Shown here: positions 36,790 through 44,329 of the stretch, one piece after another
Numbering within the stretch: the stretch's first letter is position 1
How the letters are laid out: each line of letters begins with the position of its first letter
From: Acidobacteriota bacterium
GTDB lineage: Bacteria > Acidobacteriota > Terriglobia > Terriglobales > Acidobacteriaceae
Assembly: GCA_003225055.1 (NCBI GenBank)
Contig: QIAU01000148.1
Coordinates: forward strand, 27,701 to 91,700
DNA length: 64,000 nt
Direction: 5' to 3'
Program-made: the position numbers and the translations under genes
The notes under the pieces: generated by a model
What the model saw: only the letters and a program-made list of their open reading frames with translations
Databases searched by the model: none
What the model was told of the DNA's origin: nothing

Positions 36790-37641
36790 GTGAGCCACAT
36801 GCATGCGCCCCATCCCGGTCAGCAACCCGCAGGTCCCCAGCCGATCCCTGGCGTTGACACCATCATCGCCGTGGGTTCGGGCAAAGGCGGTGTAGGCAAG
36901 ACCACGCTCTCGGTGAACCTGGCGCTCGCTTTGTCGAAGGTCGGCCACAAAGTGGGCCTGCTTGACGCCGACGTTTATGGTCCCAACGTTCCGCTCATGC
37001 TTGGCGCTAGCGCCACGCCGCGCGTTGTCGGCGACAACCGCATCGTTCCGCTCGACATTCACGGTCTGAAGGTGATCTCGGTTGGCTTCCTCAATCCCGG
37101 CGACAAGCCTCTCATCTGGCGCGGTCCCATGTTGCACTCGATCATGCGCCAGTTCCTGGGCTCGGTGGAGTGGGGACAACTCGATTACCTCGTCGTCGAT
37201 CTGCCTCCCGGCACCGGCGACGTCGCGCTCTCGCTGATCCAGACCGTGCCGCTCACCGGCGCGATCGTAGTTTCTACGCCTTCCGACGTTGCCCTACAGG
37301 ATGCCCGCAAGGCGATCGAGATGTTCCGCCAAGTCAAGGTCGACATTGTCGGCCTGGTCGAGAACATGAGCTACTTCGTCTGCCCGCATTGCCATCACGA
37401 AATTGACATCTTCTCCAAAGGTGGCGGAGAAAAAACCGCCCAGCAGTTTGGCATCGCTTTTCTGGGAAACGTAGAACTCGATCCCGACATCCGCAAAGCC
37501 GGAGACACCGGCAAGCCCGTCGTGCTGACGGGCGAAGATTCTCCCCCCGCGAAGTCGCTCTATGCCTTCGCGCGCAAGGTGGCCTCTCGCGTAAAGGAGA
37601 TCAAGTCCACAATTCCGGAGAGCGTAATCCAGATTCAGTGA
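36790..37641 (+). CDS. mrp: Mrp/NBP35-family iron-sulfur cluster carrier ATPase
   Basis: 283 residues with the deviant Walker A SGKGGVGKTT, 'LLDADVYGPNVPLML', 'DYLVVDLPPGTGDVALSL', and the CxxC cluster-bridging pair in 'CPHC'. Members carry 4Fe-4S clusters as dimers to target proteins. GTG 36790 follows an AGAAGGTGAT ribosome binding site; ATG 36799 is possible. A TATAAT-like hexamer near 36737 suggests its own promoter. The N-terminal DUF59 domain found in some Mrp proteins is absent. Confidence 0.93.
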   Translation: MSHMHAPHPGQQPAGPQPIPGVDTIIAVGSGKGGVGKTTLSVNLALALSKVGHKVGLLDADVYGPNVPLMLGASATPRVVGDNRIVPLDIHGLKVISVGFLNPGDKPLIWRGPMLHSIMRQFLGSVEWGQLDYLVVDLPPGTGDVALSLIQTVPLTGAIVVSTPSDVALQDARKAIEMFRQVKVDIVGLVENMSYFVCPHCHHEIDIFSKGGGEKTAQQFGIAFLGNVELDPDIRKAGDTGKPVVLTGEDSPPAKSLYAFARKVASRVKEIKSTIPESVIQIQ

Positions 37642-37869
37642 GTATGAGTAGAGACGCGGCTCGCTCTGTCTCCTTGGTCTCGGCTTCTAAAGCGAGCCGG
37701 ATCATGAGTTCAGGAATCATCCGGCGAAGTCGAGGGACCTCGAGCTTTGGAGAGCCAAGAATCGAACCCCGGGCCGCGCAGCGGCGGGATGGGACGGGCC
37801 GGCCGGAAGCGCTGGGAAAAGGAACATCAATGTACTGCGTCAGGCAAGGGCCATCAGCTCTCGATCTTG

Positions 37870-39012
37870 TCATCGTGACTCTCGTTCTCGAAACCTCCCC
37901 AACCGGAACGCCGCCAGCGGGTCCCCATGTTCCATCACCAGACGCGCCACCATTTCTCCCAGCGCCGGTCCGTGTTTGAACCCGTGTCCTGACCCGCCGC
38001 CCACCAGCCAAATATTATCCACCCCGGGATGCCGGTCAATGATGAAGCCTTCATCCGGACTGTTCTCGTACTGGCACACCCTCGTCTCGACGAGCGGCGC
38101 ATCTTTCATCCCCGGAAAACGAAAAGCCATATAGTCGCGAACCCGTTTCAGAGTTGCGCTGCTCACCACCCGCTCCCCCGAACTTGGATCAAATTCCGGC
38201 CCCCGCGTGTCATCAGCAATCTTGAAGCCGCGTCCCTGGTTCCCCGGAATGCCATACAAAAAGTGCTCACGATGATCAGCCCAGACCGGCAGCTTTCTCT
38301 CCTCAAATCGGTCATCCCCGGGCGGGGTACCGAAGAAGAACACATCTTGTCTGGTAGGACGAATCTTGTCTCCAATTACCTGCGGAAAAAGTCTTCCCAG
38401 CCATGGACCACAAGCAAACACATATTGATCTGCGACCAGCGTGGTGCCATCGGAGAGCGCTAATCCTTTCCAGTTCCGTCCGTCGATTCCTTCGGTGGAC
38501 GCCGCCGCCTGCCGAAACTCCCCGCCCTCCGCAATAAATCCATCCACTACCGCCTGACACGCAATACGCGCGGTCAGGTACCCGCTCTCCGGCTCATAAA
38601 TTGCCCAACCCACGCCTGCAAAGTTAATCTGTGGCCAACGCTTCTCGAGGTCCGCCCAAGCAAGCTCTTCGTACTTAACTCCCGCCGCCCGCAGCTCCGC
38701 CAAGGATCCCCGTTCGAACGAATCATCTCCTGCGGCCATCCACAGCACGCCGATGCGATGAAGGAATTGTCGCTGCCATCGGTGTTCGTGTTCCTGCCAG
38801 AGTTCGAGCGCCCGCGCAGCCATTTTGGTGTAAGGCTGGTTGGGACCGTAGGTTCCACGGATGACCCGTGTCTCCCCGCCGGAAGAAGCTCGCGAATTTC
38901 CCGGACCCCAGTTATCAATCAGGGCCACACTCGCGCCACGGCGGAGCAGGCACAAGGCGGTCCAGCCGCCGAATGCGCTTGCACCAACGACTACTACCTG
39001 AGTTTTTTGCAT
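37870..39012 (-). CDS. FAD-dependent oxidoreductase (monomeric sarcosine oxidase/MTOX-like)
   Basis: 380 residues of the DAO family: 'VVVVGASAFGGWTALCLLRRG' (read in parts) as FAD-binding fold, 'SRASSGGETRVIRGTYG' as in sarcosine oxidases, and 'VCQYENSPDEGFIIDRHPG', whose Cys aligns with the Cys that binds FAD covalently in MSOX and MTOX. The end 'GGGSGHGFKHGPALGEMVARL' closes the flavin site. The substrate is probably a secondary amine. It is encoded alone, divergent from the hrcA regulatory region. Confidence 0.88.
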   Translation of the reverse strand: MQKTQVVVVGASAFGGWTALCLLRRGASVALIDNWGPGNSRASSGGETRVIRGTYGPNQPYTKMAARALELWQEHEHRWQRQFLHRIGVLWMAAGDDSFERGSLAELRAAGVKYEELAWADLEKRWPQINFAGVGWAIYEPESGYLTARIACQAVVDGFIAEGGEFRQAAASTEGIDGRNWKGLALSDGTTLVADQYVFACGPWLGRLFPQVIGDKIRPTRQDVFFFGTPPGDDRFEERKLPVWADHREHFLYGIPGNQGRGFKIADDTRGPEFDPSSGERVVSSATLKRVRDYMAFRFPGMKDAPLVETRVCQYENSPDEGFIIDRHPGVDNIWLVGGGSGHGFKHGPALGEMVARLVMEHGDPLAAFRLGRFRERESR

Positions 39013-39062
39013 GGTTCCTTAACTAAGCCGAGACTTGCCCCGCACCTCCAGTTCTTCAAGCG

Positions 39063-39089
39063 GAAGCACTCTAACATGGAGAGTGCTAA
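39063..39089 (+). promoter_or_regulatory. CIRCE operator for HrcA
   Basis: GAAGCACTC - 9 nt - GAGTGCTAA matches the CIRCE inverted repeat (TTAGCACTC-N9-GAGTGCTAA) at all but two bases of the left arm. It lies just upstream of the hrcA promoter, so HrcA would repress its own operon until heat shock. Confidence 0.93.
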
Positions 39090-39092
39090 TGC

Positions 39093-39121
39093 TTGACAGG
39101 TGGTAAGTCGCTTCCTAGAAT
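39093..39121 (+). promoter_or_regulatory. hrcA promoter TTGACA-17-TAGAAT
   Basis: A perfect -35 TTGACA (39093-39098) and -10 TAGAAT (39116-39121) are 17 nt apart. CIRCE ends 3 nt before the -35. The leader to the hrcA ATG is about 107 nt and holds complementary segments (CCTTTA...TAAAGG and CTAAG...CTTAG) that could pair in alternative ways. Confidence 0.85.
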
Positions 39122-39234
39122 CCAAGTAGGAGCCCCCTGAGTCCTTTATCTAAGCTTCTGCATCTAAAGGTACTTAGGGAGGACTGAGCACAACGGGGGA
39201 AGAAGCGGAGTCCGGCTCGGGCTCAGCCGCACGC

Positions 39235-40278
39235 ATGAATATGCCTGCCTTACCCATCGGCGGACGCGAACGCGAGATCCTCACGGCCATTGTGGAAACC
39301 TTCATTGCCACAGGCGAGCCGGTTGGATCGCGCACGCTGTCGCGTTCTAACCGGGAGGGGCTCAGTCCGGCCAGCATTCGCAATGTTATGGCCGATCTGT
39401 CCGACGCCGGCTACCTTGAGCAGCCGCACACCTCGGCCGGCCGCGTGCCCACTCCCGAAGCTTATCGCTACTACGTCGAACAGCTCACCGGCGAGGCCCG
39501 ACTATCCCACGAAAACCGGAACATCATCCAGGACTCGTTCCAAGGCGTCAGCGACGTCGAGGAGTTCATGGAACGCACCTCGCACGTGCTGTCGCTGATT
39601 TCGCACAATGTCGGGGTTGCAGTCGCCACAACTGGCGCACGGAATGCCTTGGAGCACGTCTACTTCTCGCGCCTGGGCGACCAGAAGGTTTTGGCCGTGC
39701 TTGTCACCAAGTCCGGCCTGGTACGCGACCGTGTGCTCCGCCTCGACATCTCGCAAACCGATCTGGACTTAGCGGCGCGCTACATCAACGACAATTTTCG
39801 TGGCTGGACCATGGAAGCCATGCGCGCCGAACTGGTTCGCCGCATCGAACAGGAGCGCAGCGAATACGACCACCTCATGAAATCGATTGAGCAGCTCTAT
39901 AACCAGGGAGCCTTGACGGCCGAGCAGCCTGCCCAGGCCGTCTATGTGGAAGGGGCCGCCAACCTGGTCGCGAACGAGCAGGACCGCCAGCGTCTGCAGG
40001 AGTTGCTGAAGACCCTGGAAGAGAAGCAAAAGATTATCGAGCTGCTCAGCGCCTACCTTGACGCCAAGCAGGAAGCGGTACGCGTCGTGATCGGTTTGGA
40101 CGAGGCTTTGCCCTCGATGCGCAATTTTGTGCTAATCGGCGCTCCCGCTCGCGTCGGCGGCGAGGTCATCGGCTCGCTGGCTGTCATCGGTCCCACCCGC
40201 ATCGATTACCAACACACCATGACTGCGGTCTCGTACATTGCGCGCCTGTTCGATAAAATTCTTAACGAATCTGAGTGA
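39235..40278 (+). CDS. hrcA: Heat-inducible transcription repressor
   Basis: 347 residues. The N-terminal winged helix shows 'REREILTAIVETFIATGEPV', 'LSPASIRNVMADLSDAGYLE' and 'QPHTSAGRVPTPEAYRYYV'. The GAF-like dimerisation domain follows, and the C terminus has 'LGSLAVIGPTRIDY', typical of HrcA. It represses CIRCE-bearing operons and depends on GroEL for activity in studied bacteria. ATG 39241 is an alternative start. grpE starts 5 nt after its stop. Confidence 0.96.
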   Translation: MNMPALPIGGREREILTAIVETFIATGEPVGSRTLSRSNREGLSPASIRNVMADLSDAGYLEQPHTSAGRVPTPEAYRYYVEQLTGEARLSHENRNIIQDSFQGVSDVEEFMERTSHVLSLISHNVGVAVATTGARNALEHVYFSRLGDQKVLAVLVTKSGLVRDRVLRLDISQTDLDLAARYINDNFRGWTMEAMRAELVRRIEQERSEYDHLMKSIEQLYNQGALTAEQPAQAVYVEGAANLVANEQDRQRLQELLKTLEEKQKIIELLSAYLDAKQEAVRVVIGLDEALPSMRNFVLIGAPARVGGEVIGSLAVIGPTRIDYQHTMTAVSYIARLFDKILNESE

Positions 40279-40283
40279 GTTGC

Positions 40284-40874
40284 ATGGGAAAAACAAACGG
40301 AAAAACGGAAGTTGAAAATCCGAATCTTGATTTAGAGCACGAGCTGCCCGCGTCAGACGACGCCGAGGAGGAGCAGCCGTCAACCCGGGCAGAAGGGCCG
40401 TCCCCTCAGACCGTTGCGTCCCCAGAAGTGGAACGGCTCAAGGTCGAGCGCGACACCTTGCTGGATCGTCTGGCCCGGCTGCAGGCCGAATTCGAGAACG
40501 CCCGCAAGCGCGCCGCCCGCGAGCAGCAGGACTATCGTGAGTATGCTTTGGTCGACGCGGTCAAGGCCTTGCTGCCGATTCTCGACAGCTTTGATCTCGC
40601 GCTCGAGGCCCCCGGCCCGGAAGCCTCAGAATTCCGCTCGGGCATTGAGCTGATCAATAAGCAATTGCACGACACGTTGGTAAAGTTGGGACTCCGGCCT
40701 ATTCCGGCCAAGGGCGAACCCTTCGATCCCCATCTGCACGAGGCGATCGAAATGGTCGACACAAGCGAAGCCAAGGATCACGAAGTGCTCGAAGAATTGC
40801 AGCGGGGTTACAAATTGAAAGACCGCCTGCTGCGCCCGGCGATGGTGAAAGTGGCGCGCAATCCGAAATCGTAA
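40284..40874 (+). CDS. grpE: Nucleotide exchange factor of DnaK
   Basis: 196 residues with an acidic disordered N terminus (to about 60), a long coiled coil containing 'LARLQAEFENARKRAAREQQ' and the GrpE signature toward the C terminus ('GEPFDPHLHEAIEMV', 'GYKLKDRLLRPAMVKVA'). It releases ADP from DnaK. ATG 40284 is preferred to GTG 40275, which overlaps the hrcA stop. dnaK itself is not in this cluster. Confidence 0.95.
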   Translation: MGKTNGKTEVENPNLDLEHELPASDDAEEEQPSTRAEGPSPQTVASPEVERLKVERDTLLDRLARLQAEFENARKRAAREQQDYREYALVDAVKALLPILDSFDLALEAPGPEASEFRSGIELINKQLHDTLVKLGLRPIPAKGEPFDPHLHEAIEMVDTSEAKDHEVLEELQRGYKLKDRLLRPAMVKVARNPKS

Positions 40875-40879
40875 GAAGA

Positions 40880-40950
40880 AGTTTCGAGTTTCAAGTTTCG
40901 ACTGGGCGTCGGCAAACTCATCGGAACCTTGCAAGAAGAAACTCGAAACT
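40880..40950 (+). repeat. 13-bp inverted repeat between grpE and dnaJ
   Basis: AGTTTCGAGTTTC (40880-40892) is exactly complementary to GAAACTCGAAACT (40938-40950), with a 45-nt loop. No T-run follows. The right arm ends 5 nt before the dnaJ ribosome binding site, so folding could affect dnaJ translation or mRNA processing. Confidence 0.7.
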
Positions 40951-40966
40951 GTACCGGAGGCAAACA

Positions 40967-42097
40967 ATTCTGACTTCTAACGGGAAACGCGACTACTACG
41001 AAGTGCTGGGCGTCAGCCGTTCGGCCACCGACGCCGAGATCAAGAGCGCTTACCGCAAGCTGGCCATGCAGTACCATCCCGACCGCAATCCCAACAACCC
41101 TGACGCGGAGGAAAAATTCAAGGAGTGCAGCGAGGCCTACGCCATTCTGGCGGACCAGGAGAAGCGCGCCCGCTATGACCGCTTCGGACACGCCGGCATC
41201 GGTACCGCTGCCGGAGCAGCCGGTTTCGATCCCAGCATCTTTCAGGATTTCAGCGACATCTTCGGCGATTTCTTCGGCTTTGGCGACCTGTTCGGCGGCG
41301 GCGGCCGTCGCCGCACCCGGGCCCAGCGTGGCGCCGATCTGCGCGAAGATTTGACCCTGGAGTTTGAGGAAGCTGCGTTCGGCGCCGAAACCCAAGTCAA
41401 TGTGCGCCGCCACGAACCCTGCGAGGACTGCAAAGGCTCCGGCGCTGCCCCGGGCAAGGCTCCCGTTTCCTGCCGCACCTGCGGGGGGCGTGGCCAGGTC
41501 CGCTACCAGCAAGGTTTCTTCAGCATCGCCCGTACTTGCACTACCTGCCAGGGAACCGGCCAAGTCATTACTGATCCCTGTCCCAAATGCAAAGGAGAAG
41601 GTCGGACGCTGCGCCAGCGCACGGTGGAAACCAAAGTTCCTGCCGGCGTCGAAGACGGCACCCGCATTCGCTACGCCGGCCTAGGCGAAGCCGGCTATTT
41701 CGGAGGCCCGCCCGGAGACCTCTACGTAGTCCTGCATGTTAAAGAACATCCGTTCTTCGAGCGCGTGGGCAACGACCTGCACTGCCTAATTCCCATCTCG
41801 TTTTCGCAGGCCGCTTTGGGAACCGAGATCAAGGTGCCCACGCTCGACGGCGATCACGCCCTGAAAATTCCCGACGGCACGCAGTCCGGCACATCGTTTC
41901 GCATCAAGAACAAGGGCATTCCGATGCTTAACGCACACGGCAAGGGCGACCTGTTTGTGGAAATCCGTGTGCAGACCCCGACGAAGTTGAACAAGCGCCA
42001 GCGCGAACTTCTGCAGGAACTGGACGGAACCATTCGCGTGGAAAACCGCCCCCAACGCCGCACCCTGCTCGGCAAAGTGAAAGACATCTTCGCGTAA
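40967..42097 (+). CDS. dnaJ: Chaperone DnaJ, probably with a rare start codon
   Basis: 376 residues. The J domain (about 8-75) has the HPD motif in 'AMQYHPDRNP'. A Gly/Phe-rich region follows, then four CxxCxGxG zinc motifs (CEDCKGSG, CRTCGGRG, CTTCQGTG, CPKCKGEG) and two C-terminal substrate-binding domains. No ATG, GTG or TTG occurs in frame between the grpE stop and the conserved 'RDYYEVLGV'. A strong GGAGG (40956-40960) lies 6 nt before ATT 40967 and 9 nt before CTG 40970, so one of these is the likely start. GTG 41003 would cut into the first helix. Confidence 0.9.
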   Translation: MLTSNGKRDYYEVLGVSRSATDAEIKSAYRKLAMQYHPDRNPNNPDAEEKFKECSEAYAILADQEKRARYDRFGHAGIGTAAGAAGFDPSIFQDFSDIFGDFFGFGDLFGGGGRRRTRAQRGADLREDLTLEFEEAAFGAETQVNVRRHEPCEDCKGSGAAPGKAPVSCRTCGGRGQVRYQQGFFSIARTCTTCQGTGQVITDPCPKCKGEGRTLRQRTVETKVPAGVEDGTRIRYAGLGEAGYFGGPPGDLYVVLHVKEHPFFERVGNDLHCLIPISFSQAALGTEIKVPTLDGDHALKIPDGTQSGTSFRIKNKGIPMLNAHGKGDLFVEIRVQTPTKLNKRQRELLQELDGTIRVENRPQRRTLLGKVKDIFA

Positions 42098-42107
42098 TTC
42101 CCATAGC

Positions 42108-42172
42108 TGGTCATGCTGAGCGAGCCTGGGCTTTGGCGGGCGGAAACTCACGCGAGTCGAAGGATCCCTACC
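42108..42172. repeat. Intergenic repeat ending GAGTCGAAGGATCCC
   Basis: It contains GGTCATGCTGAGCGAGC and ends CGCGAGTCGAAGGATCCCTACCCTG. A closely similar block occurs at 53387-53452. Confidence 0.65.
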
Positions 42173-42227
42173 CTGTTAACTTCCCCTCGGTCGAGCCGTG
42201 AGGGATTTTCTTTCCCAACATCGCGTT

Positions 42228-42233
42228 TACAAT
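42228..42233 (+). promoter_or_regulatory. -10 hexamer TACAAT directly before rsmE
   Basis: TACAAT ends 9 nt before ATG 42243. GAGG within the gap is too short and close to serve as a good ribosome binding site, so a leaderless start is possible. Confidence 0.45.
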
Positions 42234-42242
42234 GAGGCTTCC

Positions 42243-42956
42243 ATGACACGCCGCCGCTGGATTGCCGACGAATCTTCCGCCCACCGCGCGGCGCTCACCG
42301 GCGCTCATGCCGATCACTTGATTCGAGTCCTCCGCGCAGAGGTCGGCCAGGAGTTCGATATCGCCACCGCTGGCGCCGTTCGCCGCGCTCGCATCACGGC
42401 CATCCACGATCATCGGGTTGAATTTGACCTGGGAGACGAAGTTGGAGCGGCCCGACCGCTTGAAATCACCCTGGCCCTCGCCGTCTTCAAGTTCGATCGT
42501 ATGGAGTGGGCCATCGAGAAGGGCACAGAACTCGGCGTGTCCCGCATCGTGCCGCTGATCGCCCAGCGCAGCGATGCGCATCTTGCCTCCGCTTCTGCTA
42601 GCAGAGTGGAACGCTGGCGCCGCATTGCGCGCCAAGCATCCGAGCAATCCCGCCGCATCTCGCCGCCGGAAATCGCCCAGCCACTGGAATTGAGAGCAGC
42701 CGTCACCCTGGAGGGAGCCACACGAATCGTGTTGGCTGAATCGGAAGAGCAACTCTCCCTGAAGCAGGCCCTCGAATCCCACTCTGCGGAGGCCGGCGTC
42801 ATAGTCGCCGTCGGCCCCGAGGGCGGCTGGACTCCTGCCGAGCTGAAACTCTTCCAACAATCAGGCTGGATGTCAGCCTCTTTGGGAGATACCATCCTGC
42901 GTGCCGAGACGGCCGCCATCGCCGCCATCGCCGTTATATCCTCAGAGCTTTACTAG
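42243..42956 (+). CDS. rsmE: 16S rRNA (uracil-1498-N3)-methyltransferase
   Basis: 237 residues of the SPOUT class. The N-terminal PUA-like part contains 'HADHLIRVLRAEVGQEFDI'. The C-terminal trefoil-knot domain has 'VAVGPEGGWTPAELKLF' and 'ASLGDTILRAETAAIAAIAV', the SAM-binding signatures of RsmE. It follows dnaJ, a common arrangement in bacteria, but a repeat and a separate -10 lie between them. Confidence 0.95.
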   Translation: MTRRRWIADESSAHRAALTGAHADHLIRVLRAEVGQEFDIATAGAVRRARITAIHDHRVEFDLGDEVGAARPLEITLALAVFKFDRMEWAIEKGTELGVSRIVPLIAQRSDAHLASASASRVERWRRIARQASEQSRRISPPEIAQPLELRAAVTLEGATRIVLAESEEQLSLKQALESHSAEAGVIVAVGPEGGWTPAELKLFQQSGWMSASLGDTILRAETAAIAAIAVISSELY

Positions 42957-43135
42957 AACTGCTCTGGCGAATCGGTCTTCGATAGGGCAAGCCGTCGACC
43001 CCGAGCGCGATCAGCCCCCGCAGGGGCGTCGCGATAAAGCCTGGCTCTTCAGGGCTGGGTCAACCGCAAGTAAATGTGCCAGGTCCCCGGAGGGACGCGC
43101 AAGCCCCACACCATGCATGAACGAACGCCACCATC

Positions 43136-44233
43136 ATGGCTAGAACCCAGGTTTCCTGCTTCCGTTTGACCCGCCATCATTTCCTGGACCGCCGGCCATC
43201 GGATCTCATCGCCATCTGCGCCGATGTCTGCGGCATCCAGGCCCAACTTTCCTCCGCAGCCGAACTCGCGCTCTGGGCGAGGAACCAGGAACTCACGCAC
43301 GCTGATATCCAATCCGCACTCTGGAAAGGGAAAACCCTCGTCAGAGACCTCCTGCATGCGCCAGACCCTCCACTGGCTGCCCGCCAGTGATTTTTCCATC
43401 TACATCAACGCGCTCCGAACCAGCCGCATCGCGGCCTTGATGCGGATCATGTCCAAATTCGGCATTACGGAAGACGAAATGGATGACATGAACCAGGTCA
43501 TGGTTGATCTGGTCGCCGACGCTGCTGTGCCGCAAGGCGATCTGATCGCGCAGCTCGAACCGAAAGTAGGCAAGCGAGTACGCGCCTGGATGGAAAAGGT
43601 CTGGAGTCCCTGCAAAGCCGCTCAGAAGGTGTGATCTGTTACGCCCCGGATCAGGGGGGCGAAGTCGCTTTCCGGCGAGTCGAAAATTGGCTTCCCAGAC
43701 AGAAGCGAGTTCCGGAAGACAAGGCTATACAGATCCTCCTGCGCGGATATCTGCGCGCCTACGGCCCCGCGCGCGTCCACGATTTCTCCGCGTGGTTGGG
43801 AATTGCGATGAAGGAAGCCAGGCGGGTCGGGGATTCGTTGCTCCCTGAACTGAAGGAAGTGCCGGTGGAGAACGAGAAGGTGTTCATTCTCGCTCGCGAT
43901 CACGAAGAACTGAGGAATGACCTCAACGCGCCAATCCTGCGCCTGCTGCCCGCTTTCGATCCCTACCTGCTGGCCCACGCAGAAAAGGATCATCGGCTCG
44001 AAGACAGCCACTACAAGCGCGTCTTCCGCCAGGCAGGATGGATCTCGCCAGTAATCCTCCTCGACGGCAGAATCGTCGGTCTGTGGTCGTACACCCGCTC
44101 GAGAAACAGTTTCACCGTCGACATTGAACCATTCACATCGTTCCGTGGGCCGGTTCGCGCAAAAATCGAACACGAGGTCGAAAGCCTCGCGCACTTCCTG
44201 GAAGCAACCTGTGCGATTCGGTATGGCAATTAA
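43136..44233 (+). pseudogene. Frameshifted winged-helix DNA-binding (HTH_42/AlkZ-like) gene
   Basis: Three adjacent open segments in different frames make one HTH_42-type protein of about 365 residues. They are 43136 to about 43350 ('LRARHH'-like start 'CFRLTRHHFLDRR', 'CADVCGIQAQ'), about 43350 to 43615 ('CMRQTLHWLPASDF'), and about 43615 to 44233 ('ICYAPDQGGEVAFRRVENWL', 'LLPAFDPYLLAHAEKDH'). One base appears gained near 43343-43352 and one lost near 43600-43620. Relatives such as AlkZ/YcaQ unhook DNA crosslinks. The end matches the family, so only the two shifts break it. Confidence 0.82.
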
Positions 44234-44316
44234 GTCTAGTAGGGGTGGAGACGCGGCTGGCCGCGACTCCGATTCTGACTGTTCCGGATCCCTAGGACCT
44301 ACGCATCCTTCTCTGC

Positions 44317-44322
44317 TATGCT
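44317..44322 (+). promoter_or_regulatory. -10 hexamer TATGCT directly before the helicase gene
   Basis: TATGCT ends 7 nt before ATG 44330, and there is no ribosome binding site in the gap. It is another leaderless candidate. Confidence 0.45.
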
Positions 44323-44329
44323 CGTCTGA

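Noticed and set aside
37740..37790. TTCGAT-containing stretch like a tRNA T-loop on the minus strand
   Set aside because: The flanking bases do not form a T stem and there is no acceptor, D or anticodon arm in the expected places.
40808..41563. Open frame antisense to dnaJ
   Set aside because: It opposes conserved J-domain and zinc-finger codons and has no independent homology or ribosome binding site.
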